A stretch of 64,000 nucleotides of DNA from Acidobacteria bacterium RIFCSPLOWO2_12_FULL_66_21. GTDB taxonomy: Bacteria; Acidobacteriota; Vicinamibacteria; Vicinamibacterales; 2-12-FULL-66-21. Position numbers and translations under genes: made by a program. This document shows, piece after piece, positions 8,677 to 18,206 of the stretch (within the stretch, counting starts at the first letter, position 1; each line of letters starts with the position of its first letter). The stretch spans positions 34,721 to 98,720 of the forward strand of contig MELC01000067.1 of NCBI GenBank assembly GCA_001767455.1, in the 5' to 3' direction. Below the pieces are notes generated by a model. It made no database searches, was not told the DNA's origin, and worked only from the letters and a program-made list of their open reading frames with translations.

Positions 8677-11600
8677 ATGCGGCATGTCACCCTCAGGACG
8701 ATCGTCCCAGCTCTGGCCATGGCGGTTCTGCTGTGGCCACCACCGTGCGCGCGCAGGTGCGCACCACCGGACAAATCGTGGGCACGGTCAAGGACGCCTC
8801 GAGCGCCGTCGTGCCCAAGGCGAGCCTGATCCTGATCGACCTCGGCACCGGCGCGACCGCCGAGACGAAGAGCGGACCGGACGGCGGGTTCGTGTTCCCG
8901 AACCTCCAGCCGGGCCGCTATCAGATCACCGCGACCTTCACCGGCTTCCAGCCCGTCACGCTCCAGGAAGTCATGGTCCAGACCGGCCGCGCCTCCGACG
9001 TCATCGTGCAGTTCCAGGTCGCCGGCGTGAGCGAGCAGGTGCAGGTCGAGGGGCACGCCGCCGTGATCGAGACCACGTCCACGACGGTCGCCAACACGGT
9101 GCAGAACGCCGAGATCGCGAAGCTGCCGCTCGCGGGGCGGAACATTCTCGAGTTCGCGCTGCTCGTGCCGGGGAGCCAGACCAGCTCCGGTGCGCGCGAC
9201 AGCCACTACAACGGCCTGCCGGGGGGCGCGATCAACATCACCCTCGACGGCGTCAACAACAACTCGGCACGCTTCCGGAGCGGGGGCACGAGCATGTTCG
9301 TGTTCGCGCCGGTGCGGCTGGGCGCCATCGAGGAGGTCACGATCTCGACCGCGGGCCTCACGGCGGAGGCGGGCGCCGAAGGCGCCGTCCAGATTGGGTT
9401 CGTCACCAAACGTGGCACGAACACCCTCCGCGGTCAGGGATTCGATACCATTCAGAGCAACAAGCTGAACGCGCAGAGCCCCGTCAACAAGGCTCGGAAC
9501 CTCCCGCAGCCGAAGCTGCGCCAGCACGAGTTCGGCGCCAACATCGGCGGCCCGATCGTCCGAAACAAGCTGTTCTTCTTCGCCAACTACGAGCAGATCT
9601 ACCAGCCCAGCGAAGCAACGCAGACGCGAACGGTGCTCAGCCCGGAAGCGCAGCAGGGCATCTTCCGCTACACGGCGGCCGACGGCTCCGTACGCACCGC
9701 GAACGTGCTCGACATCGCCCGCAACGCCGGTTTCGCGAGCGCGATCGATCCGTACGTCGCCGCGCAGCTCCAGATCGTGAACGCGGCGCTCGGCCAGGGG
9801 ACGGCTCAGCCTGCCAACCTGTTCCAGAACAATTTCTCGTTCATCATCCCCCGGACCCCGAACTCGAACATCTACCCGACCGGGCGCGTGGACTATCAAG
9901 CGTCCCCATCGCTCGCCCTGCGCGGCGTGCTGAACCTGCACTGGCGCGATCTCCCGCGTAACCCGCAGTTCCCGGGACTCGATTTCGTCAACGCCGGGTT
10001 CACGTCCACGTACTACATCCTCTCGACGGGCGCGGACTGGACGGTGCGTCCGAACATGTTCTACCAGATGAGCTTTGGCGGACAGAGCAACTACGAGGAG
10101 TTCAACCCCGGCAACACGCTCGCCGTCTACGACGCGCCGGGGGGATTCATCGTGAACCTGCCGTTGATGACGTCGCCGAAGCCGACCGGCAACGTCCTGC
10201 CCATTCCGCGCAACAACCCCGTCTGGAACTTCTCGAACACGCTCACGTGGCTGAAAGGCCGCCACACGGTGACCGCCGGCGGGACGTACCGGCGCACGAC
10301 GATGTACGAGTCGATTGGGGGTCAGCCGCCCTCCATCAATCTCGGTGTCGGAACGGGCGATCCCGTGTCCGGCGTCTTCAGCAGCACGACGCTGCCGGGG
10401 ATCCAGTCGTCGGATCTGGGAACCGTTCGCTCGCTGTACGCGCTGTTGACCGGCCGCGTCAGCAGCGCCGGCGGTACGTATTTCCTCGACGAGGGCACGA
10501 AGCAGTACCGGCTCGGTCCGGCGTTCCGTCGCGAAGCCCAGAACGTCGGCGGCGTCTTCGCGCAGGATCAGTGGCGCGTCACTCCTCAACTGACCTTCAA
10601 CTACGGCCTGCGTTGGGAACTGAGCGGCGCCGCGACCAACCCGAACGAAGTCTACAGCAGCCCGACACCCGCGGATCTGTTCGGACCCTCGACAGCGCCG
10701 TTCCAGCCGGGCGTGCTCGGCGGCGTGGCGAATCCGCAGGTCATCCTGCAGCCGAAGCCGTACAAGGGCGACTTCGTCAACCCCGCGCCGAACGTGGGAG
10801 TCGCGTGGAATCCGGACAGGCCGCAGGGCGCGCTCGGACGGCTGCTCGGCAAGGCCGTCTACCGCGGCAGCGTCGGCATGAACTACTACGACGAAGGGCT
10901 CATCAACTTCCAGACCGCGGCCGGCAACGGCCCGGGCCTCAGCCAGACGCTCACGCTGAACCCCGGCATGCCGGGGTTCGCCCCGGGCGGGCTCACCCTG
11001 CAGTCGGCGCTCCCGCCGTTCGCGGTCAATCCGACCGAGTTCGCGTTCCCGATCGCGCAATCGCTGTTCACGTTTTCGCGCGGCCACTCCTCCATCGACC
11101 CGGACATCAGGACGCCGTACGTGCTGAACTGGTCGGTTGGCTACCAGCGCGAGCTCTGGAATGCCGCGGCGATCGAGATCCGCTACGTCGGGAACCGCGG
11201 CCACAATCTGTGGCGCAGCTACAACATCAACGAGACGAATATCTTTGAAAACAACTTCCTGCAGGACTTCAAGAACGCGCAGCGCAACCTCGAGATCAAT
11301 CTGGCCAACGCCCGTACGGGTTTCGCGAACAACGGGCTGCCGGGCCAGGTCGCCTTGCCGATCTTCGAGGCGGCCTTCGGTCCGCGCGGATCGCAGGGCG
11401 CGCTCGCCACTGGCAGCGGGTTCACGAACGGCACGTTCCTGACGCAGCTTCAGCAGGGGCAGGCCGGCCGCCTCGCGAACTCGCTCTCCGGCAACGCCAT
11501 CTATCTGTGCCGGATGGTCGGAAGCGCGCTGCCGGCGTGCAACAACCTCGGGTACAACGTGGCCGGTGCGTATCCGATTAACGTCTTCCAGGCCAACCCG

Positions 11601-12428
11601 TTCGCGGCCGGCAGCGCAAACCGCCTCCTGACCGACGAGGCGAAATCGAAGTACGACTCGCTGCAGATCCAGTTCCGGCAGCGCTACAGCCGCGGACTCA
11701 GCCTGACCGCGAACTACACCTACGCGAAGTCCCGCACCGATCGCTATGCGGATTCGGCGTCCGGCGTGGTGGACTACATCACGCTGCGCGACAAGTCGCT
11801 CGACTGGGGCCCGGACGTCTACGATCTGCGCCACAACTTCCAAAGCTACTGGACCTACGAGCTCCCGTTCGGCAAGGGCCGTCACTTCAACATCGACAAC
11901 TCCGTCCTCGACCAGATAGCGGGCGGATGGGCGCTGTCGAGCATCATCAGGATCCAGACAGGCCGGCCGTTCCGGTTGACGAGCGGACGGCAGACGTTCA
12001 ACCAGCAGGACGCCGGGGTCGTGCTGAACGGCATCACGGTGAAGGACCTGCAGAACCTGTTGAACGTCCGGCCGGGTCCCGCCGGGAACGTCTTCTTCGT
12101 GGACGAGCGTCTGATCGGCCCGGATGGCCGCGCCAACCCGCAGTTGCTCGCGCGGCCGACGACCCCTGGCGAGCTCGGACAGTTCGTGTATCTCTACGGG
12201 CCCGGTTTGTGGACGGCCGACATCGGCCTGGCCAAGACGTTCCGCACCGGCGGTCACACGAGGTTCAACTTCGAAGGGTTGTTCATCAACGCGTTCAACC
12301 ATCGGAACCCGATCGTGGGCGGCACCGGCGGCGCGAGCACCAGCATCGACTCGACGACGTTCGGCCAGTCGGCGGGGAACGCGATCGGGTCCCGGCAGGT
12401 GCAATTCCGGTTGACGTTCAGCTATTGA
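8677..12428 (+). CDS. Oar-like TonB-dependent receptor, frameshifted in the signal peptide
   Basis: This is an outer-membrane receptor of roughly 1250 residues. The ATG at 8677 has a strong site (GGGAGGAAGCG) and begins a signal peptide, MRHVTLRTIVPALAMAVLL, in frame 1. The mature part (ATTVRAQVRTTGQIVGTVKD...) is in the next frame, so one base appears to be missing near 8732 in the CTGCTGTGGCC run. A carboxypeptidase-regulatory domain comes first, then the plug (LPLAGRNILEFALLVPG), the GGPIVRNKLFFFANYE signature, a beta-barrel and a C-terminal aromatic Tyr. The track's in-frame extension to 8340 has no signal peptide. Either the gene is a young pseudogene or the assembly has an indel. It probably imports an oligosaccharide. 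Confidence 0.85.
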
Positions 12429-12933
12429 GAATTGTCAGCAAGCAGCTCCCAGCTCTCAGCCGTCAGCTTTCAGCTGTGCGAGCTGCGAACTGATAGCTGA
12501 GAGCTGATAGCTGATAGGTCTCTCTTTAGCGTGTCGAGAGGTCCAGCGGTCGTGTCCCGCTGCCCGTGCCGACGGCTTTCAACGCACGAAGACCACGAAG
12601 CTCACGAAGTTCACGAAGGCTGCACGCAACGGGACACAGCAGGCGCGAGTCCTGATACGGCTGGAATCGTCGAGCGCCGGCCGCATCGTGTCTGAGGCCG
12701 GCGGTGCAGGGCAGGTGGAACCCGGCCCACGCAAACAGCCCGAGCGCACGCGCTGCTTGCGTGGGCCGGTTCCGCCTGTCCCTGCCGCGCTGCGCGCGGC
12801 TCGACGGTTCAGCCCGCTGCGTAAGGGGTCTTCGTGTCCTTGGTGTCCTTCGTGATCTTCCTGAAAAGCCGTGGCCCGTTTCAGCGTGGTCCCGGGAGAA
12901 CCTCGCTGAACAAAGGCGCTGATAGCTGATAAA
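12429..12933. repeat. 500-bp non-coding region with nested inverted repeats
   Basis: No gene is visible here. At 12440-12517 AGCTCTCAGC-type units face GCTGAGAGCT and GATAGCTGATAG; the last motif returns at 12918-12934. At 12583-12618 CACGAAG units repeat about every 9 bases, and the inverted version (CTTCGTGTCCTTGGTGTCC) lies at 12829-12862. Between them, imperfect arms of about 29 bases (12706-12734 and 12757-12785) form a long hairpin. The nested symmetry suggests a non-autonomous repeat inserted between copies of GATAGCTGATA. Confidence 0.6.
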
Positions 12934-12942
12934 GTGTCGCCC

Positions 12943-14214
12943 ATGCAGATCTCGAGACGTTCGTTCGTGCAGACATCCGCGGTTGCGGCCGGGGCGTATG
13001 CCGTTCCCGCCGCCGCGCAGCGCGCGGGCGCTCCCCGGAGCGTTCCGCCCGCGGTCGCTGCCTTGAAGCCGTTTCCGGGAAAGGCGACACCAATCTCCGA
13101 CGACGAGCGGCGCGCGCGCATCGGGAAGGCGCGCCGGCTAATGGTCGAGCACGGTATGGGGGCGATCGTCCTCGAGCCGGGCACGAGCATGAACTACTTC
13201 GTCAACGTTCGGTGGGGTACGAGTGAACGGCCGTTCCTGCTGGTCATTCCCCTGAAAGGCGAGCTCGCGTACGTCGCGCCCGGGTTCGAGGAGGCGCGCG
13301 CCCGGGAGGTGACGAAATTCACCAACGACATCCGCGTCTGGCAGGAGGACGAGGACTGGGGCAAAGTCGTCGCCGGGATCCTCAAGGATCGCGGCGTCGC
13401 CACGGGCAAGGTCGGTGTCGAGGAGCGCGTGCGGTTCTTCATCCCCGAAGGACTGCGCGCCGCGGCGCCGCAGGTGCAGTTCGTGCTCGCCACGCCGGTC
13501 ACCGCCGGGTGCCGGATGATCAAATCACCGTCGGAAATCGCGCTGATGCAGCGCGCCAACGACATCACGATCGAGGCATACCGGGCGGCATTCGCGTCGC
13601 TGACGGACGGTATGACCCAGTTCGAGTTCGGCGCCGTCATCCGCGCGGCGTTCGACGCGCTTGGCGCGCCGGCCGGATCGGCCGGCGCGCAGTTCGGCCG
13701 GTACTCCGCCTTCCCGCACGGCAGCATCACCCCCCAGAAGCTGAAGGAGGGAGATGTCGTGCTCGTCGACGGGGGCTGCACGATCGAGGGCTATCAGTCG
13801 GACATCACGCGCACGACGGTCTTCGGCAAGCCGTCGCAGCGGCAGATCGACGTGTGGAATCTGGAAAAGGCCGCACAGACCGAGGCGTTCAAGGCCGCGC
13901 AGGTCGGCGCCACGTGCGAGTCGGTCGACGCGGCCGCGCGCCAGGTGATCACCGACGCCGGGTTCGGACCCGATTACAAGGTGCCGGGCCTTCCGCATCG
14001 CACGGGACACGGCATCGGCATGGACGGCCACGAGTGGACGAACTTCGTCCGCGGCAACAAGACGCGGCTCGCACCGGGCATGTGCTTCAGCGACGAGCCG
14101 ATGATCGCCATCTACGGCGAATTCGGGGTTCGATTGGAGGACTGTTTGTACATTACAGACAGCGGCCCGAAGTTCTTCACTTTGCAGAGCCCCTCTATCG
14201 ACCGCCCCTGCTGA
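12943..14214 (+). CDS. Tat-exported M24 family Xaa-Pro aminopeptidase
   Basis: This protein of about 423 residues is a metallopeptidase of the pita-bread fold that removes N-terminal residues next to proline. The leader SRRSFVQTSAVAAGAYAVPAAA is a Tat signal, so I prefer the ATG at 12943 to the GTG at 12934. A creatinase-like N-domain is followed by the catalytic domain with metal ligands visible in DGGCTIEGYQSDITRT (two Asp), HRTGHGIGMDGHE (His), DEPMIAIYGEFG (Glu) and RLEDCLYIT (Glu). It is convergent with the VOC gene, 15 bp away. Together with the S9 enzymes it suggests periplasmic use of proline-rich peptides. Confidence 0.9.
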   Translation: MQISRRSFVQTSAVAAGAYAVPAAAQRAGAPRSVPPAVAALKPFPGKATPISDDERRARIGKARRLMVEHGMGAIVLEPGTSMNYFVNVRWGTSERPFLLVIPLKGELAYVAPGFEEARAREVTKFTNDIRVWQEDEDWGKVVAGILKDRGVATGKVGVEERVRFFIPEGLRAAAPQVQFVLATPVTAGCRMIKSPSEIALMQRANDITIEAYRAAFASLTDGMTQFEFGAVIRAAFDALGAPAGSAGAQFGRYSAFPHGSITPQKLKEGDVVLVDGGCTIEGYQSDITRTTVFGKPSQRQIDVWNLEKAAQTEAFKAAQVGATCESVDAAARQVITDAGFGPDYKVPGLPHRTGHGIGMDGHEWTNFVRGNKTRLAPGMCFSDEPMIAIYGEFGVRLEDCLYITDSGPKFFTLQSPSIDRPC

Positions 14215-14229
14215 TCTCCCCTTCTTCTG

Positions 14230-14610
14230 TCAGATCCTGGGCTCTGACATCAAGGCCATCGTATTTCCCTCGGTATCGTCGAAATCCGCCAGCCACACTT
14301 CGCGATCCGGCAGCCGCGTGATGAGGTGCGGCTCGCCCCGGAACTCCACGCCGCGCGAGACGAGCAGCTCGTACATCTGGCGGATGTCCTCCACCATGAA
14401 GTAGAGAATCGACCCGGGATGATCGAACTTCTTGTCTTCCACCCCTCCGAGCATCAGGCGGACGCCGCCGCAGTCGAAGAAGCTGAGCCCCGGCGCGGCG
14501 AAGAGGAACTGGAGTCCCAGCGTGTCCCGGTAGAATCCGGTCGCGCGGTCGAGGTCCTTCGTGACGACGGCGATCTGGGCGATGCGTGAAATCCCGGCGA
14601 CGGCGGTCAT
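14230..14610 (-). CDS. VOC (glyoxalase/bleomycin resistance) superfamily protein
   Basis: This 126-residue single-domain protein has two beta-alpha-beta-beta-beta modules. The start is supported by GGGAGGACGCC just before the ATG. The opening VTKDLDRATGFYRDTLGL, the central SILYFMVEDI and the ending DFDDTEGNTMALMSE are typical of the superfamily; the last Glu is a usual metal ligand. Substrate cannot be told from sequence. It is divergent from a MarR gene with a palindrome between, so it is probably the regulator's target and may act in detoxification of a small molecule. Confidence 0.85.
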   Translation of the reverse strand: MTAVAGISRIAQIAVVTKDLDRATGFYRDTLGLQFLFAAPGLSFFDCGGVRLMLGGVEDKKFDHPGSILYFMVEDIRQMYELLVSRGVEFRGEPHLITRLPDREVWLADFDDTEGNTMALMSEPRI

Positions 14611-14637
14611 GGCGTCCTCCCCTGCCCGGCCATTTAC

Positions 14638-14650
14638 TTAGCTAGGCTAA
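14638..14650. promoter_or_regulatory. Palindromic operator, probable MarR site
   Basis: TTAGCTAGGCTAA is a perfect inverted repeat with a 3-base centre. It lies in the only AT-rich stretch of the 58-bp VOC/MarR divergent region, 18 bp before the MarR GTG, and is followed by CTAACATATA, a possible -10 region. Size and position fit an autoregulated MarR operator. Confidence 0.65.
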
Positions 14651-14668
14651 CTAACATATACTCCGGAC

Positions 14669-15112
14669 GTGGCCAGGACGGCAACCGGAAAAGATCCCGC
14701 GGGGGTGGCCGATCGCCTGCATTCGGCGGCCATCCACGTCCTGCGCGGGGTCCGGAAGGCAGATGCGCGGACGGGCGTGAGCCCGGCGCGGCTCTCCGCC
14801 CTGTCGGTGCTCGTCTTCGGCGGGCCCATGCGGATGACGGACCTCGCGCGCGCCGAGCAGGTCTCGGTCCCGACGATGAGCCGGCTCGTCGCGGCCCTCG
14901 AGAGCGGGGGCCTCGTTCGCCGGCGGGACGTGTCCGGGGACGCGCGGGCCTCGACGCTGGAAGCGACCTCGCGCGGCGTGAAGGTGATGCAGGACGGCCG
15001 GCGCCGCCGCGTCGAACGCCTGGCGACGGCACTCGCGCGGCTCTCCGCGAGCGAGCTGGCGGTGCTCGAGCGCGGCGCGGCACTCATGGAGAACGTCGCT
15101 ACGACGATCTGA
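14669..15112 (+). CDS. MarR family transcriptional regulator
   Basis: This 147-residue winged-helix dimer is likely a ligand-responsive repressor. The recognition region MTDLARAEQVSVPTMSRLVAALESGGLVRRRDVSGDARASTLEAT is a classic MarR HTH and wing with the D-x-R-A motif. The start is a GTG at 14669. N-terminal and C-terminal helices for dimerisation are present and the length is normal. It is divergent from the VOC protein gene and probably represses it and itself through the TTAGCTAGGCTAA site. Confidence 0.88.
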   Translation: MARTATGKDPAGVADRLHSAAIHVLRGVRKADARTGVSPARLSALSVLVFGGPMRMTDLARAEQVSVPTMSRLVAALESGGLVRRRDVSGDARASTLEATSRGVKVMQDGRRRRVERLATALARLSASELAVLERGAALMENVATTI

Positions 15113-15116
15113 CGTC

Positions 15117-15302
15117 GCTTGCCCCGCCGAAGCGTTCGCTACAATGGACGCCCGCGGACGCGAAGGCGGGTGGCTCGTGACTCGGGGCTCGCTTGCCTCG
15201 CCGAAGCGCCTGGGCGCGAAGGCGGGCAGCTCGCAGCTCGGCTGCCCCGCCGAAGCGTTCGCTAAGACGGAAGCTGGCGGACGCGAAGGCGGGTGGCTCG
15301 GC
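15117..15302. repeat. Cluster of three REP-like hairpin units
   Basis: Three copies of a CCGCCGAAGCG ... GCGAAGGCGGG unit (about 15122-15176, 15193-15230 and 15243-15300) follow each other, and the third overlaps the 3' end of the DUF4349 gene. The outer arms CCCGCC and GGCGGG pair, giving short hairpins. The 82-aa ORF at 15144 lies entirely in these repeats and is not a gene. The position between convergent genes fits intergenic REP elements. Confidence 0.6.
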
Positions 15303-16470
15303 GCCAGGCCGCGCGCAGCGGCCAGAGCAGGAGAATCCCGAACAGGAGGAGCGTCGGCGCGAGGCGCAGGACCAGGAGCAGGAAACCCGTGACGACGCTC
15401 ACCGCCGCCTGGTAACCGTCCACGGCGGCGTTCGCCAGTTCGCGGGTGAACGGCGGCCGCGAGGGCGCCAGCCCCGCGCGGCGCTCCTCCTCGATGCGCA
15501 GATCGACGGCCGCGAAATCGACGCGGCCCGTGAGGCGCGTGCGCTCGGCTTCCATCTGCTCGATCTCGCCGCGCACGCGGGCGATCTCGCGCTCGACCTC
15601 GAGGATGTCGGCAACCCGTCCCTGGCGGCCGTCGAGGACGGCGGCGAGCCGCTGCTCCGTGCGACGCGCGTTTGACAGCCGCGCGTCGAGGTCCACCGAC
15701 TGCGCGGTCACGTCCTCGCTGCCTTGCGTCTCGTTGACGACGCGCCCGAAACCACGCAGAGCGGTGAGCGTCGCCTCGAGCTCGGCGGACGGGACCTTCA
15801 CGGTCACCGTGAGGACGCGGCTGGCCGGAGGCTCGCCGCTCAGGTCGAGATGGCTGATGTAGCCGCGATGCGCCGCGAGGAACCGCGTCAGGTCGGCGCG
15901 CGCGAGATCGACGTTCGCGACCACGACGTGGATGGCGGCGGTCCTGGCGACGAGGAGCCCGCCGGATGCATCCGCCGGTTGCCGGCCGCCGAGAAACGCC
16001 CTCGGACGCTCATTCCCCTTTTCCGCGATTGTCAACGCGTCAACGGCCGCCGGTCTGCCGGCAACGGTGCGCGGCACGGCGGCCGCATCCATCCTCGGGA
16101 CGCGCGCGGGCGATCGGCGAACCTGCGGCAGCGCGATCGCAAGCGCCAACCCGACCAGCGCCGCCGCGCCGACGAAGGTCCACGATCGCCGCGGAACGTA
16201 CCACCGCCAGGACTGCCAGGGTCGCGAACGGGGCGCGCGCTGGCGCAGGGCCGCGGCGATCGCGCCGGCCATGCCCCTGTCGAGACTCACCGGCGCGGGC
16301 TCGACGCGCCACGCCGCGAGGTTCCGCGACACGCTCCCCAGCTCGTCGGCAAACGCGCGGCACGTTTCGCACGCCTTCAGATGCGCGTGGACCTCCGCCT
16401 CGAGCGGCGCCGCAAGTTCGCCGTCGAGCAACGCCATAACCCGCTCGCGGTCGGGATGTTCGGCCATCAT
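15262..16470 (-). CDS. Membrane anti-sigma-like protein: zf-HC2 plus DUF4349
   Basis: This protein of 402 residues starts at the ATG at 16470, which overlaps the TGA of the upstream sigma gene by 4 bases (ATGA); the longer track ORF is an artefact. The N-terminus has a zinc-finger anti-sigma motif, H-x3-C-x2-C (HLKACETC). A membrane segment follows near residues 97-112. The extracytoplasmic part resembles DUF4349, with a coiled coil rich in Glu/Arg (ILEVEREIARVRGEIEQMEAE). A second strong membrane segment lies near the C-terminus (VVTGFLLLVLRLAPTLLLFGILLLW). It probably binds and inhibits the ECF sigma factor and releases it on an envelope signal. Confidence 0.82.
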   Translation of the reverse strand: MMAEHPDRERVMALLDGELAAPLEAEVHAHLKACETCRAFADELGSVSRNLAAWRVEPAPVSLDRGMAGAIAAALRQRAPRSRPWQSWRWYVPRRSWTFVGAAALVGLALAIALPQVRRSPARVPRMDAAAVPRTVAGRPAAVDALTIAEKGNERPRAFLGGRQPADASGGLLVARTAAIHVVVANVDLARADLTRFLAAHRGYISHLDLSGEPPASRVLTVTVKVPSAELEATLTALRGFGRVVNETQGSEDVTAQSVDLDARLSNARRTEQRLAAVLDGRQGRVADILEVEREIARVRGEIEQMEAERTRLTGRVDFAAVDLRIEEERRAGLAPSRPPFTRELANAAVDGYQAAVSVVTGFLLLVLRLAPTLLLFGILLLWPLRAAWRRATRLRVRQLPS

Positions 16471-17003
16471 GGGTGTGATCCTCGGCTCTCGGCTTCGGGC
16501 AACAAAAGGCGGCGCAGCTCGCCTCGCGCACGGAACAGCCGCGAGCGCACCGTGTTCAGCGGCAGGCCGAGCACGCCGGCGATCTCGGCATACGACAGCT
16601 GCTCGTACTCCCGGAGCAGCACGATTTCCCGGTCCTGTGGATCGAGCCCACCGAGGGCGCGCTTCACCCAGAGCCCGTTGTCGGCGCTGGCGGCCGGCAC
16701 CACGGCCAGTTCCTCGTCGAGCGGCTCGGTGCCCCGGCGCCGCCGTTGTCGTCGCTCGGCCGACAGCAGGTTGAACGCGATTCCATACAGGTACGATCGG
16801 AACAACGCCCGCCGCTCGTACCGCGAGGCGCCCTCCAGCACGGCGACGAAGGCTTCCTGCGCCAGCTCCTCGGCGCGCCCGCGATCGTTCAGGCGGCGGC
16901 GGAAGTATCCCCAGACCCGTTCGCGGTACCGTCCGAACAGCTCCTCGAAGGCTTCGGCCGACCCGCCCCTGCACGCAAGCATGAGATCTTCGTCTGTCGT
17001 CAC
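16467..17003 (-). CDS. ECF-type RNA polymerase sigma factor
   Basis: This protein of about 178 residues has region 2 (EAFEELFGRYRERVWGYFRRRL, AEELAQEAFVAVLEG) and region 4 (LDPQDREIVLLREYEQLSYAEIAGVLGLPLNTVRSRLFRARGEL). The track extends to 17237, but the upstream part overlaps the LacI gene and is not sigma-like. I choose the GTG at 17003 (VTTDEDLM), which gives the usual length. It is coupled by an ATGA overlap to its probable anti-sigma factor. The target promoters are unknown. Confidence 0.88.
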   Translation of the reverse strand: MTTDEDLMLACRGGSAEAFEELFGRYRERVWGYFRRRLNDRGRAEELAQEAFVAVLEGASRYERRALFRSYLYGIAFNLLSAERRQRRRRGTEPLDEELAVVPAASADNGLWVKRALGGLDPQDREIVLLREYEQLSYAEIAGVLGLPLNTVRSRLFRARGELRRLLLPEAESRGSHP

Positions 17004-17109
17004 TGGTACGCTGCTGATCTGGTAATGTCCCGGGCGGCCGGAAAGTTCCCGTCCGCCGCCTGTGGCTATGCGTCGATTATGAGGGGGTGATACCATTTCC
17101 CACCCACAG

Positions 17110-18117
17110 ATGAACATCTCGGAAATCGCCCGCAGGGCCAACGTCTCGACTGCCACCGTCTCGCGGACGCTGAACCAGAGCGGCCCCGTGAAGGCCACGA
17201 CCGCGCGCAAGGTCTGGCGCGCCGTCAACGCGCTCAACTACTACCCGAACAGCCACGCGCGTGCGCTCGTCTCCGGCCGCAGCCGCATGATCGGCCTCAT
17301 CGTCTCCGACATCACGAACCCCTTCTTCCCGGAGCTGATTCGAAGCTTCCAGTCGATGGCCACCGAGCAGGAGTACGACCTGCTCGTCACGAGCACGGAT
17401 TACCAGATCGCGCGGATGACCGCGTGCCTCCGCCGGATGCTCGAGCGGAGGGTGGACGGCGTCGCGATGATGACCTCCGAGATGGACGTGGGCCTGATCA
17501 AGGAGCTGTCGCGCCGCGGCGTGCCGATGGTGTTCATGGACGTCGGCCAGGTCGGCCCGAAGATGAGCCACGTGGCGATGGACTACGGCAACGGCATCCA
17601 CCAGGCAGTGGACCATCTCGCGTCGCTCGGACACAAGCGGATCGCGTTCATCAGCGGCCCGCTGGAGCTGCATTCCGCGCGCACGCGGCGCCAGGCCTAT
17701 GTCGAAGGGATGCACGCCCACGGCCTGCGCACGGAATCCAGCCTGATCCGGGAAGGCACGCACACGGCGGAAGGCGGCCACCGCGCGATGAACGCGCTGC
17801 TCCGCCTCACGCGGCTGCCCACGGCGGTGGTCGCATCGAACGACTGGACGGCCATCGGCGCGCTGCACGCGATCGACGCCGCCGGACTGCGCGTGCCGCA
17901 GGACATGTCGCTCGTCGGGTTCGACGACATCCCGCTCGTCAGCTACACCAACCCGCCGCTGACGACCGTGCGGATGTCGGCCGCGGAGGTCGGCGCCACG
18001 GCGTTCGAGGCGCTCTTCGGATTGATCGGCGGCGAGCGCCTGGAGGGATCGGTCTACCAGGTGGCCACGAAGCTGATCGTGCGCGAGTCGAGCGGGGCGC
18101 CCGCGCGAACACTCTGA
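17110..18117 (+). CDS. LacI/GalR family transcriptional regulator
   Basis: This 335-residue repressor has an N-terminal HTH (MNISEIARRANVSTATVSRTLN) with hinge helix (NSHARALVSGRS) and a periplasmic-binding-like effector domain (LIVSDITNPFFPELI; VGFDDIPLVSYTNPPLTTV). It lies tail-to-tail with the five-gene pentose operon. The HTH residues VSTATVSR are typical for proteins reading TGNAANCGNTTNCA-type sites, and six such or near-such sites lie in the window. It is therefore the best candidate regulator of those genes. The effector is likely arabinose or an arabinose-derived compound, by inference from the operon only. Confidence 0.92.
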   Translation: MNISEIARRANVSTATVSRTLNQSGPVKATTARKVWRAVNALNYYPNSHARALVSGRSRMIGLIVSDITNPFFPELIRSFQSMATEQEYDLLVTSTDYQIARMTACLRRMLERRVDGVAMMTSEMDVGLIKELSRRGVPMVFMDVGQVGPKMSHVAMDYGNGIHQAVDHLASLGHKRIAFISGPLELHSARTRRQAYVEGMHAHGLRTESSLIREGTHTAEGGHRAMNALLRLTRLPTAVVASNDWTAIGALHAIDAAGLRVPQDMSLVGFDDIPLVSYTNPPLTTVRMSAAEVGATAFEALFGLIGGERLEGSVYQVATKLIVRESSGAPARTL

Positions 18118-18118
18118 G

Positions 18119-18206
18119 CCAGAGGCTTGCTACACCGCGGCCTCTGGTAGCGCAGGCCTTCAGGCCTGCCGAACGGCCGCGGGCAGCCCTAAAGGGCTGC
18201 ACTACA
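18119..18206. repeat. REP-type palindrome cluster
   Basis: Three small hairpins follow each other between convergent genes: CCAGAGG...CCTCTGG, GCAGGCCTTCAGGCCTGC and GCAGCCCTAAAGGGCTGC. The last is the same family as the copies at 37.9, 43.6, 46.8 and 48.4 kb. It may also serve as a bidirectional terminator. Confidence 0.65.

Noticed and set aside
8616-12404. 1262-residue antisense ORF opposite the TonB receptor
   Set aside because: Composition is Arg/Val/Glu-rich without domains, and it mirrors a well supported receptor gene. Long antisense ORFs are expected at this GC content.
15144-15392. 82-residue ORF
   Set aside because: It consists of translated REP-like repeats and overlaps the DUF4349 gene end.
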